A stretch of DNA of 64,000 nt from Cenococcum geophilum 1.58 (Eukaryota > Ascomycota > Dothideomycetes > Gloniales > Gloniaceae), in the NCBI GenBank assembly GCA_001692895.1, contig KV748250.1:311475-375474 (forward strand), written 5' to 3'. The position numbers were made by a program, and so were the translations under genes. Each line of letters starts with the position of its first letter. Position 1 is the first letter of the stretch. Below the pieces are notes generated by a model. That model did no database searches. It was not told the DNA's origin and saw only the letters and a program-made list of their open reading frames with translations. Shown here in pieces: positions 46,036 through 59,640 of the stretch.

Positions 46036-49000
46036 TTAACGAACCAAGATATAAGCCTAAGCGATCTCGTAGATCTCGTAATTGTTATAATCTCTATTAC
46101 TCTTCTGTCTCTTAGGCTTCCTCTTCTCTTACGCTAATAGCTCTACTATTTCCTCCTCTAAGAGAGGCTTAACTACCTTTATAATAAACTTGCGCATTTT
46201 AAGCTTATTAATAATTATCTTCTTAGTCTAGACGGTAGACGAAACGAGCCTATCTATAGTAACTTTGCGTGTTTAGCCGATACGGTAGATACGCTTTATA
46301 CCTTAGAGCTCCTAGGTTAGAACATGCTATAGCTCGAATATTATTAACCGTTATGCGTAGTAGAGAGTTAGACTAGTGCTAAGGACGCTAATAGTACTAA
46401 CGAGGATATCTAGATGGTACTGTTCCTTATAGACTAACCTACCCTTATTATCTATTATCTAAACCTCCTAAAACCTATATATAATCGCCTATTAATACTT
46501 TAGTAGACTATAAGAGCTATAGAGCGCTACCTTTAGATGCTTATTATTGCGATATAGCCACTTCTATATAATTAATATATTTATAGGAAACGCGGTTAGG
46601 ATAATAAGCTTCTCTTTCTTAGGGGGGTTGCCTTCCTTATTAAAACCATCCTCAAATGCTTTAATCTGCATCTTATATATATCCTTAATTACACTATTAA
46701 TATATTTAAGTTTTATACTAGAGTTACGGAGGCGTTAGATATTATTCTTAATCAGTAAGTCCTAGGAAGCCTTATTAAACTACCTACTATATTTTAGTTT
46801 ATCTAGGTTCTAACTATTAGGGAAGTGCCCTTTATCTTTAAGTCGGCTAAGGTTAGGAAATAAGTATACCGATTAGGCCTAGTATTAGAGTTATTTAAAT
46901 ATATACTTAGGCCATACTAGTTCCGGGCCTCTACTATAATTGTTCTCCTATTAAGCTTTTGCTTTGGCGAATCCTAAATATAGCTTTATTTATATATTGT
47001 CGAGATAATTATTAAGGTACTCTTAGTTAACTACGGATATCGGCGGTTTAATACGCTTATTTTATATTATACTTAGTAGTAGTACTAGTGTCTTTCCGTC
47101 TAGACCGTGCGAATCTGCTATGCGGCGGATTATAATATAGTATAACTATGCCTTAAACCTAGCGATAGCGTTATCTAGATCCCGCTTATCCTAACTATTA
47201 AGATCTATATCTTAATTGGACTTAGCGGCTCTTAGTGTCTTCCTCTAAAGAATATTAAATTATTCCTATATAGCCTTAAGGCTATTGACAGAACTGAGCT
47301 TATAGGCTTTATATACGTCTTTAGTTAGTCCTGCTTGGTCTAATTTACCCTACTATATTTTAAGGAGGCGGATATAGGAGATTATATCTCTAGGCCCGCT
47401 TTTAAACGATATGCCTAATATTAGCTATATCTAGGGGTTGCTATATATCTTGTTTTTTATAATAGAAGAGTAGAAATAGCTTGCTTTACTTTTATAGAGA
47501 TATAACTTATTAATAAATAGGAATAACTAGCTATAGTAGATACCTGGTATTAGTTTAGGCTTTTAGACTATTTAGTTATTCTTTCCTTTAACTAAAGTAT
47601 AACGTACTTATATAACCCTACTAAAGACTTAGGATTTGAATAAACTGGGTGTTATTAGTATAATTATCCATGTTTAACTAGGGAGAGGTCTATTAGTATA
47701 TTTATCCGTTTAGAGCTTCGCGAGGTTTTCTGGACGTAACGGTCTTATAATACTGGGTGTGGCGCTATGTCCGATTATAAGTTCTATAGGATTTTTAGCC
47801 TTTAGGTTAAAAGTTTTTATAAACTTGTCGCGCTAATTATCTAGTACTATTAGGGGTACGATAATTAGATTTGGTCTAGATTAATATCTAAACTCTATAG
47901 TAGGACTTCTAGGTTTATATAAGTAAGTAAACAACTATTTTAATGCGGATGGATATATCCTAGTTCCTCTAAGAGGGAGATATAAATGGTTTCCTGCGGT
48001 ATAAGCTGCGGCTACATCTTAATAGTTAAGTTCTAGTATAGAATTGGTCTAGTAGAGTATAAATGATTTAAATGTCTTTCTAAGGCCCTACTTATCTCTA
48101 ATAATACCGCTATAGAAGTATTTATACTGGCTAAGGCACTAGGTAACTAATAGGGCCTAGTAAATATATATGGTGCGAAGCAGACCTAGTAGTTTAATTG
48201 GTAAAGCGAGGTCTTTTTTATTGCGCTTAAAGAATTTATTTATAAGGCGCCAATTATCCTCCGTTAAGTGCTCTATCTCTATATATTTATCCTTAAGTAT
48301 ATTAAAAGCCGCTTCTAGTTCCCCTAAGTAATCTTGCTCTATATTAATATTAAGATCCTAGTTAACTATACTAGAAAAATTAGATTTAGAAGTATTATAC
48401 TTAGCTTTATTAGTGCCTTCTATATTATTATTTATAGTTGCGGCTATATCTATTAAGCGGGATAAGTTATAGATATCTATAATATCGTTATTCCTAACGG
48501 CTATTTCTGCTAATCTCTAAATAATGGGCTAGATAGAGTTATCCTTCTTGCCTAGATCGCCACGTAAACCGGGGTTAAGGGGAGAATTCTTATTCTACTC
48601 TATACTGGCAGCCTTTACTAAGTTAGGTTTATTAGTATTTATAGCTTCCTCCTTATCTACCGCTATATCTTTAGTTAGCCTAACCTCCTCTTACCTGCTA
48701 GTAATAGTATTATCTATTAAGTAAACTCTGTTAAAGCACTAAGCCTCCTCTTCATTATTCTTATTATTATTATTATCTTTGCGTTAAGCACCTTCCTTAT
48801 TATTATTCTTATTACTATTATCCTAGTACTTAGTATTAATATTGTTATAAATACTAACGGGCAAGTAATAGTATATAATAAGTGGCTAGTCCTTGTTACT
48901 AGAGTATAGAGGTACTACTAAGGAATAGCAACGCTTTAGTAGGTTAGTTAGGAGAGACGGAATAATATTAAAGATAATAGGATTGTAGCGCTCGTTATAT

Positions 49001-50120
49001 ACTATCGTTATTAGTAGAACCAGCCTAACTATATTATTAACGTGCGAGCTATCTATAATATATCCTAGTAGGGATATAGCCAATTTATCTATATTACTAT
49101 TAAAATGCCTAGAGCCGATAAGGGATACTAAGACTATATTAGTGTTAATTTGCGTTAATATTGCGGGGCCAGTATACCCTTGTATCTGGATTTCGGAAAT
49201 ATACTAGATATATACTTTTTCGCCGTCCTTGCGAATTACAAGTACTATAAGTTCTTAAGGGTATTATACTCTATTTAGCTGCGCTAGATAACTTAGGTAC
49301 GATTATGTTATAAATAGGATAGGTATTTGTTCCTAAGAGTAAGGATATTAATATACACTAGTTGGAGTTCGCTGGAACTGGCTTTAAAGTCTTTTTAAGT
49401 AAGTAGGTGTTTATTTAGGTAGGTAGGCTATTTGGGTTAAAATAGGCAAGAGAGAAGGTATTAACTCTATTAAGCTAGCTTGTAAAGATAAGGGCTGCGA
49501 AGTTAGAACCTAATATAGTGAGTATAATTTTAGAGGCCCGCTTATAGTGCTTACCTTAGGTAATTTACTTTTACTAACTATTGGCTTTAGGATGTTATAG
49601 AGTATCGCGAAGAAGCCTTTATAGCTAATAGGAATATTAAAAGCTTTACTCTATTTTTCTATTACGGGCTAGAGCACTTTTCTACCAGCCGCCCTTATAT
49701 ACTTCCCCCTACTGGGTTTTAGCTATTTACTGTCTAGGAAGGTTTATATAAAAGATACTCCAATATTATTCTTTAGGCTATCTATCTATACTTTAGTAAA
49801 GAGGAGATTATCTTTAATTTTATAGGCACGGAACTCTACACCCTTCTTATAAGGCTTGTAGTCGTTATCCTATCTATTTCCTGCCTATATTCTATTTGGT
49901 TCCGGGTCTACTATTTAAAGTAGTAGGCCGGCTATAGCTTAAGATCTACGTTATAGATACGGAAAAGGTGGTAGTTAAGGTAGTTATATTCCTAGAGTAG
50001 AAATATAAGCTATTATTTAGCTATATACTTAAGGGTAGGTATAGTAACTAGCTAAGGCTAAACGTACTAACCGTAGAAATTAAATACGATAACAACTTAC
50101 GGAGACTTCTGTGTGGAAAG
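46036..50120 (-). pseudogene. SNF2-type helicase relic
   Basis: A minus-strand frame of about 1350 codons. Near 48070-48115 it reads GIIRDKQGLRKTF, a degraded Walker A of the DE.GLGKT type. Near 47850-47890 it has NLIIVPLIVLDNQRDKF, and near 46585-46610 LIILTAFP, the start of the C-terminal helicase lobe. Near 46258-46310 it has GIKRIYRIGQTRKVTIDRL, the diagnostic RxGQ motif VI block of Snf2 ATPases. The frame then ends at a stop complementary to 46036-46038. The N-terminal third (48200-50100) includes a 65-codon open piece (48886-49083) and Asn/Lys/Glu-rich low complexity and is not recognised. SNF2 enzymes remodel chromatin or act in repair using ATP. This copy is inactivated by RIP stops and motif changes. 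A Rad5-like versus other Snf2 subclass cannot be told. Confidence 0.75.
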
Positions 50121-51000
50121 TAGAAAATAGCAGAATAGAATATCTAACTCGTTATAGAAAGTGGGCTTAGAGCGATTAAAGCGAGTAAGAGAGTAAGAGT
50201 ATATAAGAGAGAGAGATAGAGCGAGAGTAAGAGAGTATAAGTGAGTATATATATAAGAGAGAGCGAGGGAGAGATTATATATAAGAGAATTAAACTTCTT
50301 AATGCTAGAACCGCGTGGCTTTATAAATTAATAATTCTTTTAATATATTTAAAATAGTTTATTTAGTTAAGGACTGGGGGCTTACCGGTTAGGGTAGTGC
50401 CGTAATATAAAGAAAGGTTTATAAATCTATTTTTTAAACTAGTAAATTCTATATATAGGGTGAATTATAGATAGTAAAGCTTAATAGTAAGAGGCTAGGA
50501 GTATAGGTAGAATATAGCAGAATATAGCAGAATATAGTAGAACGCCTTTATTGTAACGGGTAGAGTTATAGAAGTTAGTAGGAGCATAATATAAATTAGT
50601 AACTTTCGTGCGTAGAAGTGAATTGTAGATAGTAAAGCTTAGTAGTAAAAGACTAGAAGTATAGGTAGAATATAGCAGAATATAGTAGAATATATTAAGA
50701 TATATATAGAGTTACGGTTTAAAATAAGTAAAAACTACGGTAGTAGTAAAATATAACGGAAATGGCTAATAGGCTTGTGAATTAATTAATTTAATTTAAT
50801 TAATGCCTTAAATAGATTAAATTAAAAGCTTTATAAGTAGAGGGTTTAGTTAATTAGATTAATTAAATTAATATTATAATAGTTATAATTGGATTTAACT
50901 AGTATAGTAGTTAGTAATTATTACTAGTCTTAGTAAGGTGTTAATACTAGGGGGCCTATCTAGCGACGCCTAGATTGTTTTCTACTGTTATTCCTTTTAC
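50121..51000. repeat. Microsatellites and a direct repeat
   Basis: Contains a purine-rich GAGTAAGAGAGTATAAG tract (50170-50290). It also has a direct repeat of about 75 bp (50458-50532 and 50620-50695) sharing ATAGATAGTAAAGCTTA and ending in repeated GCAGAATATA words, and a TTAATT-rich stretch (50785-50885). It lies upstream of the SNF2 relic, where its promoter would be, but no promoter element can be claimed. Confidence 0.65.
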
Positions 51001-51099
51001 TCCTACCCTTAATATAGGCCTATCGCGAGTCTTAGTATAGTATTAAGTTACCTTTCTACTATATATATCCTATTCCTTCTATAGGCGCTTAACTGCCTA

Positions 51100-51367
51100 T
51101 CTACTATATTAATTTCGCCTTCCTTATCCTATAATCCTACCGCTATTAAAATTCTAGATATATTAGGTTGTAGTTATACGCGATTAGTAGTAAGGAGTAA
51201 GCCTATAAGGCTAAATATACGTTCTAGGGTCTAATAATATTAGTAGAATTGTTATTAAATTGAGAGCTATACTAGCGAGTTATTAATATTAAGTTCCTTT
51301 TCCTCTAGCTTGCTAATAAGTAATCGGATTAATATAGTAAATGTCCTCTAGGTAACGTATTAGAAGC
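51100..51367 (-). pseudogene. Possible hAT transposase C-terminal remnant
   Basis: The minus strand at about 51140-51245 reads TLERIFSLIGLLLTTNR followed by a V.L.P..I......L pattern. This resembles the ER.FS..G.L.T..R..L.P dimerisation block of hAT transposases. The stretch before it is too decayed to check, and the right flank of element C (59350-59640) does not clearly continue it. It could be chance. Confidence 0.3.
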
Positions 51368-51372
51368 TATAG

Positions 51373-51792
51373 TATTATGGACGCTTTAAGTACGATATTA
51401 CGACTACTAAGAGAGGAGTCGGAAGAAGCTAGTTAGTTAATATAGGCACGGTCTATAATGGAACCCGTGGAACCATGTGACGAAGAGTGGTAAGTAAGTC
51501 ACATAATGTTATACGCAGTATACGCAGTGTACGCAGTGTACGCCACGTATATTATGTATAACACGTATATTATATATAAGGAGGATTTCTTAGGAGTACG
51601 GTTGTGTATTTAAAGGACTACAGTCCCTACTTAGGTAGTTCTCTCCTTATAGTAAATTTTAGAATATAATTGGAGTTAATCTATTAGGCAACTACTCTAT
51701 ATCTAGTTAATTGTTTACTTGTTTTATCTATACCTATATACCTAGCCTAATAACAGGACCCACCGTAGTATTTTCTACAAGGTTCCGTTATA
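51373..51792 (+). repeat. Element C 5' LTR
   Basis: A 420-bp repeat starting TATTATGGACGC and ending GTTCCGTTATA. The variable middle (51500-51575) holds about four GTATACGCA/GTGTACGCA units. Confidence 0.92.
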
Positions 51793-51835
51793 TATTTACT
51801 ACCTTGGTTACGGTAGTAGAGAACCAGTTAACACG

Positions 51836-54800
51836 ATGCTACTAAAGGCCCTAGTTACCACACATTCGACGGCGGTAACTACCTTAGGTACTAGCGGGGA
51901 TATTAGTATAAGGAGTACTAGCATATAATATATCACCACAGATTAACTGCAAGAGATGGTTAATAGGTTGATGGAAAATAATATAATACTTGAAAACAGA
52001 TTTAACGGCATGGGTATAGCAAAGGTTAAGTTACCTTTAATTAAGCGATTCTTAGGTAAGAAGTTGAAACTTAAGGGATTCCTAACCTAGATGCATTTTA
52101 AGGTTATGTAAGAAGGAGCGAAACTAGCAACTATAATAGATTAGATAGCCTACGCAGGACTATTTCTGATAGAAAAAGCGTTAGAATGGTTTAAACCTTA
52201 CCTTATGGAGATACAGGCAAATAGGATAAGCACTAATAACCCGGACGTATGGTATATTTTCTCTAGTTAGGACGGATTCGCGATATAATTAATATAGATG
52301 TTCGGCGATCTAGAGGCAATAACTATAGCAGAAAGGAAGTTATAGAACTTAACGCAACGATTATCGGCAATTGACTATACGGCGCAGTTTTAAACGCTAG
52401 CTATATAGGTTGAATGGAACGATAAGGTATTTATAGTATAGTATAAACAAGGACTAAAAGCAAGAGTTTAGGACTTAATTATCCTAATAGAAGATGCGGA
52501 AATATTAAGGGATTTAATTAATTAAGTAGTTAAGATTAATAACCGGATCTATTAGAGAGAGTAGGCTAAGAAGGGTTAAGATTAAGCACCACAGTCGTAT
52601 AAGACGCAAGATATAAAACAATAAAATTAGAATTAGAAACTATGGTACGGCGTAAAGCTAATAGACCTTAGCAGAACGTAAAAGTTAAAAAAGAAATTAT
52701 GGAAACCTAGAGGATAAGGATTAAGTAATTAAAGGTCTAAGGAGTAGAGGCTAAACTAGGGATCTTAGTAGCAGAAGACGTTTAGGCGAACTCTATAGAA
52801 AGAAAAGTGGTATAGAGAAGGAGCTTATATAAATTGCGGAAAATAAGGTTACTTCGCTAGGGATTATAAGGACGGTTAGAGTTATTAAGGTTACGCAGTA
52901 AAGGGAACTGGACTAGTAAATAGCACATATATATATAGGAACGATAGTGCGCTGTAAGGAATAAAAAGTTATTTAATAAAGAGTTTTGCGTTCTGTTATA
53001 ACGACGCATACTAAATTTATAAGGACGCTAAGTACGGCGCAAGCTATTAGCTATAAGAGCCCAAGTTAAAAGGACTTAGGGGCATAAAAGAGTTAGACAA
53101 AGAACTTAATAGGCTCTATAAATTGGATAAGGATGAAGACGGTATAGCTAGCTAGCAGTTAGCGGAGAAGATACTTGCGTACTAATTCTACTAAGCGGTA
53201 GAATCTAAGGATTGAGATAATTGGACTATTAGCAGCGACGATAAGGCGATAAAGGTAGCTTACTGGGAGTATATAGACCTTGAGGACGTAATAACTAAGG
53301 CAGAGGTTAAATTAGTAACTAAGACTGATATAATAATAGGGATTAAGACTCTATTAGATACGGCGTCTATCGCTTTACGAGACGGGAAAAGAGGAATGTT
53401 TGAAGACAAACTATATAGATAATTATTTGACATTGCGACCTTACTACTTAATAAAGGCAAAAGGCCACAGGCTTAAGATTCTTAAGATGAGATAAGAGAA
53501 GATTAGGACTTGTAAGATGCGATAAGGATAGCTTAAGGACCTATAATAGATAAAAACCGATGGTTAAGAGCAAGGGCTTAGTTTAGTAATATATAAATAA
53601 GTAAGGGACAAAGGTTCCTAGATACCTAAGACTCTTAAGATAAGATGAGGAAGGTTTAAGATTTTAAAAAGGGGATAAGAACGCGAGCTATTTATCCACT
53701 AAGTAGGGAATGGACTTAAAATTCTATAGATGGAATAAGTGCTATAGATAAGTATATAGTATATAAATAAGCAAGGTTTATAGGCACCGATAGAGACTTA
53801 GAACGAGAGTTTTAAAGAAAAAGGAGTAGTTACGAATTCGGAGAACAAATTGAGACTCCTATAATAGGTGATCGCAGTGATTAGCCTAAGGGTCAAAAAG
53901 TTGACGCTAAAATTATAAAGTTTAAGGACTAAGAGGATCCTAATACTAGACATAAACTAGGAGAAGACTAAAATGGATTTAAGGATTAAATTATAGCGTG
54001 GTAGGAACAAAAAGGTTACCTAGGAACTAGACTACTAGGTAGACTATATACACCTATAAGACGGGTAATAATAGACCTAAAGTAGGTATACTATAAGTAT
54101 AGTAGCTAAACAAACTGGAATAAGAAGAGGATTTAGGGATTCTAACTAGGTTTAAAGAACGATATACTAAAGGTTGCTATAACGCGGTAATAATAAGATA
54201 CTTCCTTACGGATAAACCGTATATACTTAACTAGCTATACTAAAAGTGGTATATATAAAGGAAAGGAGATAAGTAGGAAGATTTTTATATATGGCTGGAC
54301 GAAAAAGTAGTCTAAGATTAGGCGATTATAGAGAAACGCATAAGTTATATTAAAGGAGCCTTAATAATGATATTAAGAGACTTAGAAGGTAGATTAGAGG
54401 ACTAGAGATATAATAGATAGATCTTAGTACCAGCGAACGAGAAACTAACGTTTAGATTACCAGGTAAGAGGTTTAAACTTAAAGAGGACGATAAGCTAAG
54501 AGTTGACCCACGCAACCTAGTATATTATATATTGGTATAGATTGTATATATAGATAACTAGTGTGAAATATATAAAATACTAAAGATGAAAAATAGGAAA
54601 TATCCTATACGCATAGATTAGACGCTAGAAGAGTATAAATACTAGAATGCTAGATATATATATAGATAGCATCTAGCTGAAAAACAGGAGCTTAACAAGT
54701 TAACGCTTTAACTAGGAAGATTCTTGACGGAAGAATGCCTAGAGGGATAATAGTAGTGGAAATGCCTAGAGAACACTTATCTATAGCACGTTGAAGATAA

Positions 54801-57800
54801 AAAGAAAACTAGGTATTGGCCCAAGAGTAAGCTAAGTATAGTAGAATTAAGCCAGCAGTTAGGAAAAGGGGAGGCCTACGGAACTAGAGGGAACTAGTAG
54901 TAGAGCCTTAGACCCTTAAAGGACTATATAGAAGACACTTAAATTTACGTATTAAGTAGTAAGATTAGCAATTTAAAGCACTAATAGATAGTAGAGCTAC
55001 GCAGAACTATATATTACTAGCTATAGTAAAAAGGATGGGATTACCGCATAAACAGAAATAGAATCCGTATCCGCTAGTTATAATTTTAGGAGATCTAATA
55101 GCCTATAGAGGAGGCATTATTAACCTTAAAATAGGACCTATTTAGATAGTTGTTGAAGGGAGATATATAGAGATGTCATTCGATATCCTATTATTAGGAC
55201 GGGATGAGGCAGTTCTAGGAATGCCTTAGCTATAAGAATACAATCCAAAAATTGATTGGGTTATAGGTTAGGTCGATATTATAGATACTTAACGATATAG
55301 AATGCGATAGTAAACTAAGTTGGTATAGTACTAGGCCGGAACGGCATATAAGGAGGCCAAGTCAGACTTAGGTTACGTACCAGAGAAATACCATAAGTAT
55401 AGTAAAAAACTATAGTTACCGGAAAGCGAGAAGCTAGTAGATTATGTAGCTTAGGACTATAAGATAGAGTTAGAACTAGGAATAAGTCTAAGGTTCTTTT
55501 TAATATATAAGCTTACTAAAACAGAGTTAGTAGCGCTTAAAGAGTTTATTTAAGAGAACTTATGGAAGGGATATATTAGACTATTATAGTTATTAGCAGG
55601 TTATCTAGTGTTGTTTATACCCAAGAAAAATGGAAAACTTAGGATATATATCGACTATAGGCAGTTAAATAGCATTATTAGGAAGGATAGGTATCCTTTA
55701 CCCTTAATTAGCAAAATTTAAAACAGGATAGGTAACGCGAAGATCTTTACGAAGATAGATCTGAGATGGGCATACTATTAGATTAGGATTAAGGAAGGTG
55801 ATAAATAGAAAGCAGCTTTTAGATTAAAAGAAGGACTATATAAGCTATTAGTTATGCAATTCGGACTTATAAACGCACTAGCAACATTCTAAAAGCGAAT
55901 TAATAGTGTGTTAGGAGAATACCTAGACGAATTTATTATAGTATACCTTGATAATATTATTATCTACTTAATAAGCGAGGAAGAATATGGAGAATACGTT
56001 GAATAGGTTTTAAAGAAACTACAAGAAGAATAAATACTAGTAGTAATTAAGAAATGCAAGTTCTTTATAAGGAAGACCGATTTTGTCAGATTTATTATTA
56101 AACTAGGATATATTAGTATGGACCCGGAAAAAGTTAAGGCTATAGTAGATTAGCAAGAACTGGAGAACGTTATATAGTTAAGATCGTTTCTAGGGTTTTG
56201 CAATTACTATAGGAGGTTTATAGCACAGTAGTTAAAGAGTATTAAGCCATTTACTAGGCTTATAAAGAAAGAAGAATAGTAGATTTGGGGTAATAAATAA
56301 AGGAAGTTGTTTAAGAAACTTAAAGAGTTATTTACTAAGGAACTAATCCTTAAGATCTATTAACCTAAGCTAGACACGGTTGTAGAAACAGACGTATTAG
56401 ACTTTACACTAGGAGTATGCTTACTATAGAGGTACGAGAAGATATAGCATCTAGTAGTATACTATAGTTAAAAGATAACACCACTAGAGTTAAACTATAA
56501 TATCTACAATAAGGAGTTATTAGGTATAGTTGCAGTATTAAAGGAATAGAGAGCATTCTTACAAGGTATAGAGAAACTATTTATAGTTAAAATGGATTAT
56601 AAGAACTTGACAGGATTCCTAATAACTAAGGAACTAAACTAAAGATAAGTTAGATGGGCAGAAATGCTTACGGAATACCATTTTAAAATTCAGTATACTA
56701 AGGGTAGTGATAATATAAGAGCTAATGCGCTAAGTAGGAAAGCTAAACTATAGAATAATAAAAAGCTATTAGGGGCTTTATTGCGCAAAGATATAGATAG
56801 ATTAATCAGATATAATTACCTAAAGCTTACGGTAATATACAAAGCACTAATATCAGATTAGGAAACTAGGATTTAGGAAGCATAGCTTAAAGATCCAGAC
56901 TTAGAATAGTACAAGTAGAGAAAGGCTACGTACATACTAAAGGGTATATTAGAAGAGTTTATTAAAGATTTCTATAGGGGAATAACCTAAGGACATAATA
57001 GAGTATAAGGATTAGTATTAAGACTCTAGGAGGAATATATTATTTAAGGAATCTAGGGACTAGCGAGACAAGTTATAAAGGAATATCCAAATTGCTAAAG
57101 AAATAAACTAACAAGATATAAGCTATATAGAGAGCTATAGCTAGTTAAGATACCAGAACAACCATGGGAGGTTATATTATAGGACTTTATTATAAAGTTG
57201 CCAAAATTAAGAGATCCTATTACCGGATAAGATTATAACGCAATCTTAGTAATAGTGGATAAGCTTATAAAGTGGGGGTACTTTATAGCATATACAGAAG
57301 AAATATTAGTAGAAGATATGGCTAGAATCTATATTAAAGAAGTGTTTATAAAATATAGAGCACTAGATAAAATTATATTGGATAGAGACCCGAGATTCGT
57401 AGCAGTATTCTAGGAGGTATTCTTAGCGGAACAAAAAGTAAGAGCAGTAACTTCCACCGCATATTATCCGTAGACGGACGGATAAATAGAGAGATTAAAC
57501 TAGACACTAGAGCAGTATCTAAGGCACTATATTAATTACACATAAAATAATTAGGTATTACTGTTACTAGTTATATAGTTCGTATACAACGCAACACTAT
57601 AAGAGGGAATAGGTACGTTACTATTTAAGGCGAATTATGGTTATAAACTAAGGACCTTATTATCGCTATAATAAGCAAAAAGAACCAGTGTTATAGCTAG
57701 AGAAAGGGTAGAAACATTAATAAATCTAGATAAATACCTTACATAAACAGCTAAATTAGTATAAGACAAAATAAAAAGGTACTATAACGCTAGGAGATCT

Positions 57801-58210
57801 AAGGGACTAGATCTTAAGGAGGGAGATAAGGTATAGCTTATATATAAAAATTTCAAAAGTAGATAACTAAGTAAGAAGTTGGACCATGTTAGACTAGGAC
57901 TATTTAAAATCGCAGCAAAGATTTTAGAAGTTATATACAGACTTAACTTACCAGCGAAAATAAAGATTTACCCTATATAACACATTTTGATGCTTAAACT
58001 AGTATATAGAGATATTAAACTACTAGTCTACAAAGCAGACACGTATAGAGGGCAAGAAGAAGACGAATAGTAGGTTTTAAGGATTATTAGTTATAAGGAC
58101 ATCGATAATAAAATATAGTATAAAGTAAAGTGGATAGGCTACGATAAGACTACCTAGGAACTACTAGAGAATTTAAAGAACGCTATAGGAAAGGTACAGG
58201 AGTATTAGAA
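51836..58210 (+). pseudogene. Element C gag-pol (fossil)
   Basis: The ATG lies 43 bp past the LTR. Parts: gag, CCHC-like knuckle (about 52830-52880), a 2-kb unknown segment (52880-54960), protease (about 54970-55290), reverse transcriptase (55570-56215) with a YxDD-type core near 55940-55965, RNase H (56340-56750), integrase (56980-57640) and chromodomain (58040-58200). Slightly less decayed by eye than A. Broken by many RIP-type changes. Confidence 0.87.
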
Positions 58211-58269
58211 GAGAAAAGGTTAGGTAATATTAATAAAGGGGAATCGCTAAAGAACGAGTCACCTAAGGG

Positions 58270-58870
58270 GGACATAGGAAGAGCGACTGCCGAACTACTT
58301 AGAGTTGTTTCCTGCACTACAAGAGGAGAGCCAGCTCTCTTATTACCTAGTTCCTGAAGACCTTATTCTATAAGCTTCCACTCCTTAAAACGGACCTTCT
58401 TATGGACCTTCTTAAGACGAAGTAATTAAGTAAACGCCGCGATGCGAGTATCTAGGGCTTTCTGTTCCATATTATAAGAACGTTCTAACTTAATAAGGGC
58501 TTAAGACAGTTTACTATCTAGCCGCGCAGCAGTAGATTAAACACGAGACCCTAAGATAAATTAATTAGGGAACTAAACGACTATTAAGAGTAATAGGTCG
58601 CGCATATTTAGCATTAGAGGTAGAGTAAACATCGTAGGATAAACGGATATTTGCTTTAGTACACTCCGAACAAGAGGAAGGTTGCCGAGATAAAGGACTC
58701 GCTAACGCAATATAGACTAACCCCTCTTTCGAACAACGAGAATACAGAGATAGTATTATTTTACTAAGCGACAATATTACAGCAATAGTGTGGGCACGAC
58801 GTTGCGCTTATAAAGAAGAAGAGGCTTTAGGTATTATAAGTAACGATATTAACTAAATTAATTAGACAGA
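58270..58870 (-). pseudogene. Antisense frame in the 3' region of element C
   Basis: An open piece of 69 codons (58774 down to 58565, starting MSLSKIILSL) lines up with the antisense frames of A and B. It keeps YSRC, then GLVY, then PLSRQ, then CSECTK in the same order and spacing as A. Charged sequence continues toward 58400. See the copies at 7560-8160 and 27650-28200. Not recognised as a known family. Confidence 0.52.
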
Positions 58871-58942
58871 TATTACACCTCTAGTAAACGACTTAGAGAT
58901 ATTTCGAATCTTTAAGGACGAAGATAAAGAGGAGGGAGATAG

Positions 58943-59344
58943 TGTTACGGACGCTTTAAGTACGATGTTATAACTACTNAGAGAGGAGTCGGAAGAAGCT
59001 AGTTAGTTAATATAGGCACGGTCTATAATGGAACCCGTGGAACTATATAACGAAGAGTAGTAAGTAAGTTATATGATATTATACGTAGTATACGCTACGT
59101 ATATTACGTATAATACGTATATTACGTACAAGGAGGATTTCTTAGGAGTACGGTTATGTATTTAAAGGACTACAGTCCCTACTTAGGTAGTTCTCTCCTT
59201 ATAGTAAATTTTAGAATACAATTAGAGTTAATCTGTTAGGCAACCACTCTATATCTAGTTAATTGTTTACTTATTTTATCTATACCTATATACCTAGCCC
59301 AATAACAGGACCCACCGTAGTATTTTCTACAAGGTTCCGTTATA
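58943..59344 (+). repeat. Element C 3' LTR
   Basis: A 402-bp partner of 51373-51792, preceded by GAGGAGGGAGATAG and followed by TATAG. Confidence 0.92.
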
Positions 59345-59349
59345 TATAG

Positions 59350-59640
59350 TAATAATAGAATTAATATTATTAATAGGCGAATCTAGTACTAAAACTCTAT
59401 ACTAAGACTTTGGCGGTGATATAAAAATAGGTAATACTTGGATAATCTTTTTAGTAAGGAATACTAAGAATAAATAAGGTTTAGGGCATTACTATATATA
59501 AACTTTAGTATATTCTCTATATACCAACCTATCTAAAAGTCGCATTCGCCTTACCTTTCTACTGTGTAATTGCCTTTTACTAATAAGTAATATAACTAAC
59601 CCTAGAATTCTAAGACTTTATTATTATTACTAGCGCCATT
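59350..59640. other. Spacer between element C and the helicase relic
   Basis: About 290 bp that may contain the true C-terminal end or 3' region of the minus-strand helicase. The frame loses clear character here. Nothing else was seen. Confidence 0.3.

Larger units (their letters stand above)
51373..59344 (+). mobile_element. Element C: full-length chromovirus, broken
   Basis: The third complete copy, 7972 bp. The 5' LTR (51373-51792) is 420 bp and the 3' LTR (58943-59344) 402 bp. They differ in length because the 3' copy has fewer short GTACGCA-type repeats in its middle. A perfect 5-bp duplication TATAG lies at 51368-51372 and 59345-59349. Same order of parts as A and B; its gag start matches B. 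One undetermined base at 58979. Broken many dozens of times. Same orientation as A and B. Confidence 0.93.

Noticed and set aside
46547-46738. Plus-strand frame of 63 codons
   Set aside because: Shadow of the minus-strand SNF2 helicase frame.
48185-48215. tRNA-like D-arm word TAGTTTAATTGGTAAAGC
   Set aside because: Lies within the SNF2 helicase relic and has no matching acceptor stem or T-arm at the right distance.
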